Positions 23,988-32,565 of a stretch of DNA of 64,000 bases are shown here, in pieces. The notes beneath the pieces are model-generated. The model did not search any database, was not told the origin of the DNA, and worked only from the letters and a program-made list of their open reading frames with translations. The position numbers and the translations under genes are program-made. Position 1 is the first letter of the stretch. Each line of letters starts with the position of its first letter. Origin of the DNA: Rhodococcus rhodnii (lineage in GTDB: Bacteria > Actinomycetota > Actinomycetes > Mycobacteriales > Pseudonocardiaceae); the NCBI GenBank assembly GCA_000720375.1, contig JOAA01000017.1, forward strand, positions 124,001 through 188,000. Direction: 5' to 3'.

Positions 23988-24851
23988 ATGGCGCGCTGGA
24001 TGCCCGCGATGCGAAAGGGAGCGCTACTGGCCACGAGCGGCATGGTGCTTGCCGCGTGCTCCCAGACACCAGTCACGTCGCCGAGCGGCCAGCCTGTGGC
24101 CGATCCTGGTCTGGTCCATGTACATGGACTCGGGATCGACCCCGCTGACGGGATTTTGTACGCGGCCAGTCACTACGGCCTGTTCCGCATACCGGCAACG
24201 GGCCGGCCTGAGCGCGTGACCGAGTCGCGTCAAGACACGATGGGCTTCACCGTCGTCGGATCACGGCATTTCCTCGGCAGCGGCCATCCGGATCCAGCGC
24301 AGAACGGGCCCGATCATCTCGGGCTGATCGAAAGCACGGACGCCGGGCAGAACTGGCGATCGCTCTCGCTGAGCGGCGCAGCTGATTTCCATGCCCTGGA
24401 GGCAAAGCACAACCAGGTGTACGGCTACGACAGTCAGACTCGCCGCCTGCTGGTGTCCACTGATCGGCAGAACTGGAATTCCCGTGCCAGTGTCGCCCTC
24501 GCCGACTTCGCGGTCTCGCCGATCGACCCGAACACTCTGCTCGCCACGACCGAGCGGGGACTCGCCCTGAGCACCGACGGCGGTCGCACCTTCAAGCCGG
24601 TGTCCTCCGCTCCGGATCTCCTCTTGGTGGACTGGCCAACCGTGACGGTGGCGCTCGGAATCACCCCGGACGGCAGCGTGCATACGAGTCAAGATGCCGG
24701 TGTGACCTGGTCGCAACAGGGTAAGGTGCCGGGTGAGCCGAGAGCAGTCATCGCGAACGGATCTGGCGAAGTCCACGTCGCCACAGAGACAGCGATCCAC
24801 TCGTCCAGAGATGGTGGCCGCACGTTTTCGGTACGTGCTCAGCTGAGTTGA
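23988..24851 (+). CDS. BNR-repeat (sialidase-fold) lipoprotein, F510_1955-type glycosylhydrolase
   Basis: A 287-residue secreted lipoprotein (lipobox LAAC). The body is a beta-propeller with Asp-box repeats: ESTDAGQNWRS, STDGGRTFK, TSQDAGVTWSQ and SSRDGGRTFS. It begins with VHVHGLGIDPADG, a signature of this group. No sialidase catalytic residues can be assigned, so the name is by fold only. Members accompany copper or DUF305 genes; the role is unknown. The ATG at 23988 follows GGGAGG. The perfect TACTA dyad just upstream places it in the proposed BlaI regulon. Confidence 0.8.
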   Translation: MARWMPAMRKGALLATSGMVLAACSQTPVTSPSGQPVADPGLVHVHGLGIDPADGILYAASHYGLFRIPATGRPERVTESRQDTMGFTVVGSRHFLGSGHPDPAQNGPDHLGLIESTDAGQNWRSLSLSGAADFHALEAKHNQVYGYDSQTRRLLVSTDRQNWNSRASVALADFAVSPIDPNTLLATTERGLALSTDGGRTFKPVSSAPDLLLVDWPTVTVALGITPDGSVHTSQDAGVTWSQQGKVPGEPRAVIANGSGEVHVATETAIHSSRDGGRTFSVRAQLS

Positions 24852-24876
24852 CTGATCGCCACGCAGCCGGTCGGCG

Positions 24877-25425
24877 TTAGGACCGCATCAGTTTCCGCAT
24901 TTCGACAATCTCCGCTTGGCGGGTGTCAACGATCTTCCGGGCGAATTGCCTGACGGCCGGGTTTCTTCCGTTCTCAAGCTCGGCCTTGGCCACGGCGATC
25001 GCGCGTTCATGCCGGTCGACCGTCATCTGTGTCCACATGCGATCGAACTGCGCGTCATCAACCTGTTGAAGCTGCTGGATCGCTTTGTTGTCGGTTTCGG
25101 GCACGTACTCCACGCCCCACATGAACAGCCATCTCATGAGCTGCTGCATGTCAGGATTCTGGGATCTCCCGATCCGCGCCGCCAGGTCGCGCACGGCCGG
25201 GTTGGTACTGCGCGAAGGGACCAGCTTGGCGAGGTCCCGCACTTCCGAGAGATGCGGGACCAATTGCCGAACGAAGGTCACATCCCGTTCGTTGTGGTCC
25301 CCTTCTGCCGCGGTCACACTGCTCGGAGGTCTCTGCGGTCCGGGCGAGGACACGTCACCGCCACAGGCAGTGGCGAGAACCGCGAACGCCAGTACGGTCG
25401 TGGCTGCTACCAACGACTTCCGCAT
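24877..25425 (-). CDS. Divergent DUF305-family lipoprotein lacking the paired histidines
   Basis: A 182-residue lipoprotein (lipobox LATAC) clearly homologous to the two other DUF305 proteins: KLVPSRSTNPAVRDLAARI, QFDRMWTQM and the ending FARKIVDTRQAEIVEMRKLM. However the two hallmark motifs are altered: LVPHLSEVRDLA stands where MIPHHxxAVEMA is expected, and VDRHERAIAVA where IKHHEGAIEMA is expected. Each HH pair has lost one His, and the Met-rich insert is replaced by an aromatic segment (FMWGVEYVPETDN). It may have changed function or metal. A perfect TACTA-N7-TAGTA box lies 63 bp upstream. Confidence 0.85.
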   Translation of the reverse strand: MRKSLVAATTVLAFAVLATACGGDVSSPGPQRPPSSVTAAEGDHNERDVTFVRQLVPHLSEVRDLAKLVPSRSTNPAVRDLAARIGRSQNPDMQQLMRWLFMWGVEYVPETDNKAIQQLQQVDDAQFDRMWTQMTVDRHERAIAVAKAELENGRNPAVRQFARKIVDTRQAEIVEMRKLMRS

Positions 25426-25487
25426 GATGTCGGGCTCACTCCGGACAGGACGAACACGGGGCAGACGGCGCCTTCACCCCTACGCAA

Positions 25488-25504
25488 TACTAGATATCAT
25501 AGTA
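25488..25504. promoter_or_regulatory. BlaI-box-like operator TACTA-N7-TAGTA (7)
   Basis: Perfect dyad TACTA-GATATCA-TAGTA, upstream of the divergent DUF305 gene and overlapping the last codons of the ORF at 25490-25759. Confidence 0.65.
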
Positions 25505-25759
25505 GACGAGTTGTGGACGATGCCGGTGAGCGTGATGACCAGTACCACAACGACAATGATGACCCCGGACACTTCCACCCACCTCGGTGTGGGGTGTGAC
25601 GGTCGGGGTTTCTGCCTGCTCCCGACGTCCGGCAGGCCAGCCAAGGGGTTCCCCTCCCCCGCCGGTCCGCCTGCGCCGCCACAGCCAGATTCCCATTGTC
25701 TGTCCGATGAGGACTGTGAGGACGGTGGCGATCAGCACGAGAGTGAACGGGGATGTCAT
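25490..25759 (-). CDS. Small single-span membrane protein, hypothetical
   Basis: An 89-residue ORF from an ATG at 25759. Residues ~5-27 form one membrane helix (FTLVLIATVLTVLIGQTMGIWLW), followed by RRRR. The tail is His/Arg/Gly-rich and its last codons lie inside the TACTA operator, so the 3' end may be random read-through of a truncated gene. No family recognised. Confidence 0.4.
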   Translation of the reverse strand: MTSPFTLVLIATVLTVLIGQTMGIWLWRRRRTGGGGEPLGWPAGRREQAETPTVTPHTEVGGSVRGHHCRCGTGHHAHRHRPQLVYYDI

Positions 25760-25782
25760 TCGCAACAGCGCGCGATGCCCCG

Positions 25783-26145
25783 TCAGCGCTGGCTGTGGCG
25801 GTTGAGGGCGATTTGGGCACGCTGCATCTGCCACCGGCAGGTTGGCGAGATGGTGCCGGTGCCGCGGTGGTTGAACGCGCGCCGCAACTGTTTCAGGGCC
25901 GCGTCGACCGATCCGCCGGGCTCAGCTGTGGCCATCGCGGCCAACTGGTCCAGCACGGGTGAGACGGATCGGGCGAAGGTGCTGAGCGCGGCTTCGATGT
26001 CGGCTGCCGCAGGGTTGTCGTCCGCGTTGTCGTCCGCGAGCTGGAGTGGCGGCAGTGCGGCGTCGATGGCATCCCGCAGAACGCTGACCGGATCGACAGG
26101 CTGATCGTTCACCAGATCAAGCCTACAAGCCACCGCGGCGACCAA
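25783..26145 (-). CDS. Hypothetical protein, ~120 residues
   Basis: The ORF has actinomycete-like codon use and a helix-rich middle (DPVSVLRDAIDAALPPL, DIEAALSTFARSVSPVLDQLAAMATAE). No domain recognised. The real start may be the GTG at 26112 (NDQPVDPVS). It begins 7 nt after the MFS gene stop on the same strand and could be the last gene of the PKS operon. Confidence 0.5.
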   Translation of the reverse strand: MVAAVACRLDLVNDQPVDPVSVLRDAIDAALPPLQLADDNADDNPAAADIEAALSTFARSVSPVLDQLAAMATAEPGGSVDAALKQLRRAFNHRGTGTISPTCRWQMQRAQIALNRHSQR

Positions 26146-26151
26146 CGAGCG

Positions 26152-27363
26152 CTAACGACTCCCCACCTGGAAGGCAGGGGTCGCCACGAGCATCATGGCA
26201 GCGACCGCACACAAACCGACACAGAACACGACCGGAACCACCGGGGCCACCTCGTAGAGGGCCGTGCCGAGTAACGGCCCGACGATGTAGGTGAGGCCGT
26301 TCGTCGCGTTGATCAGTCCCGATACCTGCCCCTGCTGGTCCGCGCCGACCGCCAAGCCTGGCCCGGCGGTGTAACCGGGCAGACCGAGCCCGAGGCCCAG
26401 CGTCACCACGATCAGCCCGGCGATCATGGACCAGTAGCTTGAACCGAAGGCCAGCACCACATAACCCACCGCGGCGACCGGAGCCCCGACTCGAAGCAGC
26501 CGGACCGGTCCCCATCTCAGCCGGGGCACCGCAACGGCTTGCATGACGATCAGCACGAGTCCAGTGAGGACACCCGCTACCCCGATGGCCGCCGCGGTGG
26601 TCCGCGCGTCCAGTCCAAGCCTGTCCTGGAACAGGAACCCGATCACGATCTGCACCACACCCAGCGACAGGAACAGCAGGAAACCGATCGGGAAATAGTG
26701 GCGTATCCGGCTGTCCCAGAAGGCGATTCGTTCCGCCGGAGCGGATTCTCGTTCCGCCGCAGGCGGTTTCGGCAACAACACCGCCACCACCAACGCGGCC
26801 AGCAGAAGCAGCACCGGCGCGAGATACACCGGCGCGAGCAGGTCGGCCAGGGCCAGCAGTCCACCTAACCCCGGCCCTAGGATCTGCGCCGATGCTTGCG
26901 CTGCCGCGATGAGCGACATCGCCCTGGTCCGTTCGGCCTCGCCGCTGGAAGACGCACCAGCGTAGGCGAGCGCCGCCACCGACACCGCTCCCAAGCCGAT
27001 CCCGAACAACGCGCTCCTCGTGACGATCATCGCCGTGAGGACAAGACCCGTCGCACGCTCCCCCGCCACCGCCCACGCACACACCGCGCCGAACAAACCA
27101 AGCCCGATCGCACCGATCACGAGCCCGGTGAGCAGCACCCGCCGCGTGCCCCACCGGTCGCACAGCTTGCCCCAGCCGATGCTGGCGACGGTGAATGCCA
27201 CCGCCGCCACCGTGATCACCAGCCCGAGGTGGTACTCGCTCAGCTGGATCTCCCGGGACAACGGCGCCAGCACCGCGCTGAGCAGATACTGCCCGGTGAA
27301 CACCGCCAGCACAGCTATCAGCAGCACCCCGAGCACCGATCGGGTCCTGGTCGTCGAGGGCAT
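26152..27363 (-). CDS. MFS transporter, twelve-helix, last main gene of the PKS operon
   Basis: A 403-residue major facilitator with about 12 membrane segments. The loop after helix 2 reads GWGKLCDRWGTRR, the MFS signature. A charged loop in the centre (PKPPAAERESAPAERIAFWDSRIRH) splits the two halves. It follows the GH13 gene after 30 nt on the same strand. Position at the end of a biosynthetic operon suggests export of the product or of an intermediate; sugar import is the alternative given the glycosidase next to it. Confidence 0.85.
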   Translation of the reverse strand: MPSTTRTRSVLGVLLIAVLAVFTGQYLLSAVLAPLSREIQLSEYHLGLVITVAAVAFTVASIGWGKLCDRWGTRRVLLTGLVIGAIGLGLFGAVCAWAVAGERATGLVLTAMIVTRSALFGIGLGAVSVAALAYAGASSSGEAERTRAMSLIAAAQASAQILGPGLGGLLALADLLAPVYLAPVLLLLAALVVAVLLPKPPAAERESAPAERIAFWDSRIRHYFPIGFLLFLSLGVVQIVIGFLFQDRLGLDARTTAAAIGVAGVLTGLVLIVMQAVAVPRLRWGPVRLLRVGAPVAAVGYVVLAFGSSYWSMIAGLIVVTLGLGLGLPGYTAGPGLAVGADQQGQVSGLINATNGLTYIVGPLLGTALYEVAPVVPVVFCVGLCAVAAMMLVATPAFQVGSR

Positions 27364-27393
27364 GCGGTTCCTCCGTCCAGCTGAACAGATCTC

Positions 27394-28710
27394 CTAATGC
27401 GGCCGGGCGATTACCCAGCCGTGCGCGGGAACCTCTGCCGCGTCACCGTTGTGACCTTCCGCGGCCAGTACCACCGAGCCTGGGGATACCGACAACCGCT
27501 GTGGCTGATCGCTCACGTTCAGCATCACCAGCACGGCGTCCGATCCGTCGAAAGCGCTTGCGAGGTAAGCGATCTGTTCGTTCGTGAGGTGAACGACCTC
27601 GATCTTCGCGTCCACGAGCCACGGCAGTCGCCTGCGCAGGCCGAGCAACTGCTGATGACGGCGGTAGATCGGCCAGCCGTAAGGCGCGAGTCCGGCCGGT
27701 TCGGCCGGGAACGCCGGGCGAACGGCGTCGTCACCACCCGCGCGATCTTCTTTGACGCCACGGAAAGCCTGCTCGTCACCGGCGTAGACGCTGACCACAC
27801 CGGGCACTGTGGACAGCACGACGATCGCGTGCTCCACGTGTCGTGAATCCCGGAGCACGCTGGCCAGCCTCGTCACGTCGTGATTGCCGACGAACGTCAA
27901 GGGCAGGAACTGCGACGAGAACACGGCATGCCGGTCCAGTGCCCAGGACAGCTCGAAGAAGTTCCGGTCGTTGAGGCTGCTCCACACCGCTTTCCAGAGC
28001 TCGTACTGGGTCGTCGAGTCCAGCCCGCCCTTGTCGACCCACGCCGGGTAGTCGCCGTGAATGACCTCGCCGAGCAGCCAGGCGTCCGGATGCGCTGCCT
28101 TCACGCGTTCGCTGACTGTTGCCCAGAACTCCAGCGGAACGGCGTATGCGGCGTCGAGCCGCCAGCCGTCCGCCCCGCGGTCGAGCCAGTGGTTCATCAC
28201 CTTCACGACATAGTCGGCGACGGCTGGCTCGCCGTGGTTGAGCGCGACCAGATGCCGGTGGCCTTCGAAGTCGGCGTACCGGAATCCGTCCGGTCCGCCT
28301 GCGTCGAAGTCGATGTGGAACCAGCCGGCGTGCGACGAGTCGCGGCCGTGCCGCAGAACGTCCTGAAACGCCGGGAAATCACGGCCCACATGGTTGAACA
28401 CGCCGTCAAGCAGCAGCCGGACCCCGCGCCTGCGGCACTCGGTGACGAGAGTGTCGAAGTCCGATTCGGTGCCCAGCCGCCGATCGATCCGGAAGTGGTC
28501 GACCGTGTCGTAGCCATGTGTCTCAGCGGCGAAGATCGGGCCGAGGGCAAGGCCGTTGCACCCCAACTCGACCAGGTAGTCCAGCCAGGTGTGCAGGCCG
28601 GCCAGCCGGTGAACCGGCTCGGCCGCGGCGGGCAGCTGTTGTGGCTCAGCGCCGAGAAACCCCAGCGGATATACCTGCCACCACATCACGTGCCGAACCC
28701 ACGACGTCAT
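27394..28710 (-). CDS. Alpha-amylase family (GH13) glycosidase or transglycosidase, cytoplasmic
   Basis: A 438-residue GH13 enzyme without a signal peptide. The four conserved regions are visible: DGVFNHVG (102-109), the nucleophile Asp186 in DGWRLDAAY, the acid/base Glu215 in LLGEVIHGD, and FVGNHD with Asp278. The C-terminal beta domain is short. It resembles cyclomaltodextrinase/alpha-glucosidase-type enzymes that act on small maltosides or make glycosides. The ATG overlaps the hydrolase stop by 4 nt (ATGA at 28707-28710), so it is truly part of the PKS operon. A glycosidase here hints at a glucosylated product, activation from a glycoside, or sugar supply; none is proven. Confidence 0.85.
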   Translation of the reverse strand: MTSWVRHVMWWQVYPLGFLGAEPQQLPAAAEPVHRLAGLHTWLDYLVELGCNGLALGPIFAAETHGYDTVDHFRIDRRLGTESDFDTLVTECRRRGVRLLLDGVFNHVGRDFPAFQDVLRHGRDSSHAGWFHIDFDAGGPDGFRYADFEGHRHLVALNHGEPAVADYVVKVMNHWLDRGADGWRLDAAYAVPLEFWATVSERVKAAHPDAWLLGEVIHGDYPAWVDKGGLDSTTQYELWKAVWSSLNDRNFFELSWALDRHAVFSSQFLPLTFVGNHDVTRLASVLRDSRHVEHAIVVLSTVPGVVSVYAGDEQAFRGVKEDRAGGDDAVRPAFPAEPAGLAPYGWPIYRRHQQLLGLRRRLPWLVDAKIEVVHLTNEQIAYLASAFDGSDAVLVMLNVSDQPQRLSVSPGSVVLAAEGHNGDAAEVPAHGWVIARPH

Positions 28711-29540
28711 TCACGACTCCTCGTTCGCACTCGGTTGTTCTCGGCCGCGCGGTCGGCCAGCCAGGGGACGACCAGATCCCGCACCTCATCGGAGGCTTCG
28801 ACCAGCACCGTGTGTCCGTGTCCGGCCAGCACTTCAGTGCGGCAGTCCGGCATCTGCTCGGCCAGGATGGGTGCGACGGCTGACACCGGTGACGCGCCGC
28901 CGAACAGGGCGAGAACCGGGTGCGGGTAGGCTCGCACCTGAGACTCGGTCAGCAGGCTACCAGTGGGGACTTCAGCCGACAGCGTCGTGCCCGCGATGGC
29001 CTGGGTGGTTTTCACCGTCTCGGTCATGGCGGCGCGGCCGAGCCGATTTTCCAACGCTTTCAGCACTTCCGGGCGCTGCGCGGCTTTCAGCACCTCATCG
29101 ACGGCCAGTCGCATGGACCGGGACCACAGGGCGGTTGGTGGTCCGGTCTCGATCACGGCGATCCCCGCGATCCGTTCCGGTTCCCGGTACGCGTAGTGCA
29201 ACGCGACGGCACCACCGTACGAGTTGCCGACCAAGAACAACGGACCGGTCGCCGCCTCGTGCGCGGCAGCGTAGTCGATCACGCCACCAAGCTCGTTGCT
29301 GAAGTCGTCCAGCCGGTATCCCGACGCCGGCCGGGAACTGCCGCCGTGGCCACGCAGGTCGTACAGCACCACGGTGAACCCAGTTCTGACCAACGGAATG
29401 GCGATGGTCGAGTAGAAGCTGGCCATGCTGTCCCGGCCGAGGCCGTGCACGCAGACCGCGACCGGGTGGCCGGGCGCACGATCAGCCGGGCGCAGCACAG
29501 TGGTGTTGACCACGACATCGCCAAGTTCGATGAGCGTCAT
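28707..29540 (-). CDS. Alpha/beta hydrolase, possible product-release enzyme of the PKS
   Basis: A 277-residue alpha/beta-hydrolase: oxyanion region CVHGLGRDS, the nucleophile Ser107 in VGNSYGGAV, and the catalytic His in AGHGHTVLVEAS. A cap region lies between ~130 and 215. The start is the ATG at 29540, 10 nt after the stop of the second synthase. Neither synthase has a thioesterase domain, so this free-standing hydrolase is the natural candidate to release the chain. It could also be a protective or tailoring esterase. Confidence 0.85.
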   Translation of the reverse strand: MTLIELGDVVVNTTVLRPADRAPGHPVAVCVHGLGRDSMASFYSTIAIPLVRTGFTVVLYDLRGHGGSSRPASGYRLDDFSNELGGVIDYAAAHEAATGPLFLVGNSYGGAVALHYAYREPERIAGIAVIETGPPTALWSRSMRLAVDEVLKAAQRPEVLKALENRLGRAAMTETVKTTQAIAGTTLSAEVPTGSLLTESQVRAYPHPVLALFGGASPVSAVAPILAEQMPDCRTEVLAGHGHTVLVEASDEVRDLVVPWLADRAAENNRVRTRSRE

Positions 29541-29550
29541 CGCTTCTCTC

Positions 29551-32500
29551 TCAAGTCCACGCGACCAGGCGTGGTTCGGCGACAAGTCCTGTGACCGCAG
29601 GCAACACCGCCGTCTGTACGTGACGTGTCCGGCGGCGACCCGAATCGGGTACGGCGACAGCCCTGGTGTCGCCATCAGCCGCCACGACCTCGGCCGCGGC
29701 CGGATCTGCCCTGTGGGCCACTGCGGCGGCCTGACGGACCAACTCGTGAGCGACCACGCCTTCATCCTGATGTTCGTCGAGCGTGGCTATGGCAACACCC
29801 GGCGGCCGCGCGGAACCCGCGGCACGGACCGCGGCCACGGCCGTGTCAGCGGTCACGGCCACCGAGATGTCCAACTGGGGTACTTCGCGGCTGTGCCGCC
29901 CGATGGCGACCAGACGGCCGTCCTGTTCACGTAACTCGATCTCGGCTGGGAAGATCGGTCCCTCGCCTTGATCCCAAAGCCATCGGCGGACGGCGTCCTT
30001 CGCGGCGACGCGACGCAGCAGCCAATGACGGCGTTGCCTCGGTGGCGCGGACTCGTACGCCGCCCGCTCGGGTGTGCCGAGCTGGTTACGCACCACCAGC
30101 ATCCGAGTCGCCAGGTCGTCCCAGCGTTCGTGCAGGACCACCCAGCCGCCGGGATGCGGCTGGGACAACGTGTTGTACTCCGGGAACGTCTCGCTGAGCT
30201 GGGTCGTCGGGTCGTTGTCGAACCGACGGTCGCGCCAGCCGGCCATCCGGGCCCACACCCGGCCGTCGACGGTGAGCTCGATGTCAGCGGTCACCCACGT
30301 GGAATCCACCGAGTTGATCCGCACGACGCAGTCGACGAGCGTGCCCGGCGCGGGATGGGGCCCGAACAACTCCATCATGTCCAGTCCCGTTGGCAGTACC
30401 CTGGAACGTTCGGTGTAGTGGCTGATCACCCAGAAGCCAAGCAACTGACCGCAGTTGTCCAGCAACGCACCAGGTGCGGCAGGCGCGGTGATCTGGCCCC
30501 GTACGTGGTGGTCGCTCATTCCGGTCAGCCGGGTGATGCCCTGGAAGCCGGGGCCATGGAACATCAGCCTGCCGGTGTAGAGCGTCTGGGCGTCCCGCTC
30601 GACCGGTTTCTCGTCCGGATCAGCGGGCCACGGCTCCGGCGGCCGCGGGTAGTCCGGTGCCAGCCCGGCCACCATCCGCGCGTGCTCACCCAGTGAGACG
30701 TCCACTTGGGACTTCCCTGCCGGCCGCGCAAGCACAGTGACCTCGGTGGCAGGCGCCGCGGACAGCCACTGGTGGAATTTCACGTCCCGCAAACTGGTCA
30801 CCCGGCTCCCGCCGGCGGCATGCTCGGCCAGGTCGAGCACGATGTGCATCATCGTGGTGGCCGGCATCACCGGCCACCGGTCGGCCTCGTCCGGCCAGTC
30901 CGGACGCTGGTGGAAGAAGCAATGGTCACGCAGATACGGAAGGTTCTGTGTGGACACCGTCAACTGTGCGCGCCAGCCACCATCCTCAGTGGACTGTGGT
31001 GCGGGCAACGGCGAGATCTCGGCGGTGGGCACGCCGACGGCGAGTGAAGCGCGAAGTGCTGCCAGCGTCGCCGGTTTCAGCGAAACCAACGCACCGCCGA
31101 GGTCCAGGCGCACGGCCCGGGGCGATCGGCCCAACGGTCGTGGCGGCACCGGGTGCCCGGCGCCAGGCGCCTCTTCGAGCACCACGTGTGCGTTCACCCC
31201 GCCGAAGCCGAACGCGTTGACCCCGGCCCGGCGGATCCCCACGGGACCCGGCTGCCAGTCTCGAGCTTCGTCGAGGACCCGAAACCCGGACTCGGCCAGC
31301 AGCGGATGCGGATGTTCGCAATGCAGGGTTGGCAGCTGCACCCGGTGGTACAGCGCGAGTGCGGTCTTCACCATGCCGGCCGCGCCTGCCGCGGGCATCG
31401 TGTGCCCGATCATGGACTTCACCGAGCCGAGCACCGGCGCGGGGCCCGTCTGCGACCCGCCGAAGACGGAATTGATGGTCGTCAGTTCGGCTGTGTCGCC
31501 TGCCGGCGTCGCGGTGCCGTGCGCCTCGAGCAATCCGATCGCGCCGGGCACGGCGGGATCGAGGCCTGCGGCCCGCCAAGCCGCTGCCACAGCTCGAACC
31601 TGGCCGCCGCTGTCCGGGTTGACCAGGCTGGTGCCCCGGCCGTCGCTGGAAACGCCGACGCCGCGCACCACCGCGTACACGCGATCGCCATCTCGCTGGG
31701 CGTCCGCCAGCCGCTTGAGCACCATCACCGCGGTGCCCTCTCCGATCAGTGTTCCGTCAGCCCGGCTGTCGAACGGGCGGATCACCTCACTGGTGGACAA
31801 CGCCTGCAGCTGGGCGAACACACTCCAGAAAGAGATGTCATGGGTATGGTGCAGGCCTCCGGCGAGCACCATGTCGCAGCGGCCCGACGCCAGTTCCCGG
31901 ACCGCGTGATCGACGGCGAGCAACGACGAGGCGCACGCACCGTCCACTGTGTACGACGGGCCGCGCAGATCCAATCGGTTGGCGATCCGGGAAGCGGCCA
32001 AATTGGACACAAGGCCGATCGCCGACTCCGGCCGGAACGTTCCCAGTCCTTCGATGTACGTGCGGCGGATCAGCTCGAGTGCTTCATCGTCCAGCTGCGG
32101 CAGCAATTCACCGAGAGTCTTGGACAACTGGTGCACACCGCGTACCCGCTGGTTGAATTTCAGGCCTGCCGGGGCGACGTAGCCACCCTTGCCGAGGATC
32201 ACGCCGACCCTGTCTCGGTCCGGCAAGCGGTCTGGTCCCCCGGCGTCCGCGACGGCGGCCGCGGCCACGTGCAACGCGATCAACTGGTCTGGTTCCGTCC
32301 CTGATACCGACACGGGCGGGATGCCGAAGCTGGTCGTGTCGACGAAGGCCGACGAGTCCACGAACCCGCCTCGGTGGCAGTACACGACATCCGGGGGCAC
32401 CGGCGATCCGTCCGCGGGCCGGTAGAAGATCCGGTCCCACCGGTGCTCGGGCACGTCGACGATCGCGTCCACACCGTTGACCAGGTTGTCCCAGTACCCG

Positions 32501-32565
32501 GCCAAGTCGTCCGCGCCGGGCAGGACGACCGCCATTCCGACGATGGCAGCGGGCGTCTCGGTCAC
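29551..32565 (-). CDS. Pfa/PKS-type synthase: ketosynthase-dehydratase-PPTase-like (KS-DH-PPT)
   Basis: A 1004-residue synthase. Residues 5-470 are a ketosynthase with the active Cys211 (VDGACASS), His349 (LEAHGTAT) and His388 (MIGHTMPAAGAAG), so it is a condensing KS and not a Gln-type chain-length factor. Residues ~530-790 are a double-hotdog dehydratase with His548 (YLRDHCFF) and a likely Asp703 (LLDNCGQLLGFW). Residues ~835-930 look like an integrated phosphopantetheinyl transferase (RRHWLLRRVAAKDAVRRWLW), but the downstream SHS and Asp motifs are not clear, so it may be inactive. There is no AT or ACP, so it must work with the upstream protein. The GTG start (32565) overlaps that gene's stop by 4 nt. 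Confidence 0.88.
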   Translation of the reverse strand: MTETPAAIVGMAVVLPGADDLAGYWDNLVNGVDAIVDVPEHRWDRIFYRPADGSPVPPDVVYCHRGGFVDSSAFVDTTSFGIPPVSVSGTEPDQLIALHVAAAAVADAGGPDRLPDRDRVGVILGKGGYVAPAGLKFNQRVRGVHQLSKTLGELLPQLDDEALELIRRTYIEGLGTFRPESAIGLVSNLAASRIANRLDLRGPSYTVDGACASSLLAVDHAVRELASGRCDMVLAGGLHHTHDISFWSVFAQLQALSTSEVIRPFDSRADGTLIGEGTAVMVLKRLADAQRDGDRVYAVVRGVGVSSDGRGTSLVNPDSGGQVRAVAAAWRAAGLDPAVPGAIGLLEAHGTATPAGDTAELTTINSVFGGSQTGPAPVLGSVKSMIGHTMPAAGAAGMVKTALALYHRVQLPTLHCEHPHPLLAESGFRVLDEARDWQPGPVGIRRAGVNAFGFGGVNAHVVLEEAPGAGHPVPPRPLGRSPRAVRLDLGGALVSLKPATLAALRASLAVGVPTAEISPLPAPQSTEDGGWRAQLTVSTQNLPYLRDHCFFHQRPDWPDEADRWPVMPATTMMHIVLDLAEHAAGGSRVTSLRDVKFHQWLSAAPATEVTVLARPAGKSQVDVSLGEHARMVAGLAPDYPRPPEPWPADPDEKPVERDAQTLYTGRLMFHGPGFQGITRLTGMSDHHVRGQITAPAAPGALLDNCGQLLGFWVISHYTERSRVLPTGLDMMELFGPHPAPGTLVDCVVRINSVDSTWVTADIELTVDGRVWARMAGWRDRRFDNDPTTQLSETFPEYNTLSQPHPGGWVVLHERWDDLATRMLVVRNQLGTPERAAYESAPPRQRRHWLLRRVAAKDAVRRWLWDQGEGPIFPAEIELREQDGRLVAIGRHSREVPQLDISVAVTADTAVAAVRAAGSARPPGVAIATLDEHQDEGVVAHELVRQAAAVAHRADPAAAEVVAADGDTRAVAVPDSGRRRTRHVQTAVLPAVTGLVAEPRLVAWT

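Noticed and set aside
11453..25504. The recurring TACTA/TAGTA motif as a CRISPR or mobile repeat
   Set aside because: Copies are kilobases apart, only the 10 half-site bases are kept, spacers differ, and each sits in a promoter. This is operator behaviour.
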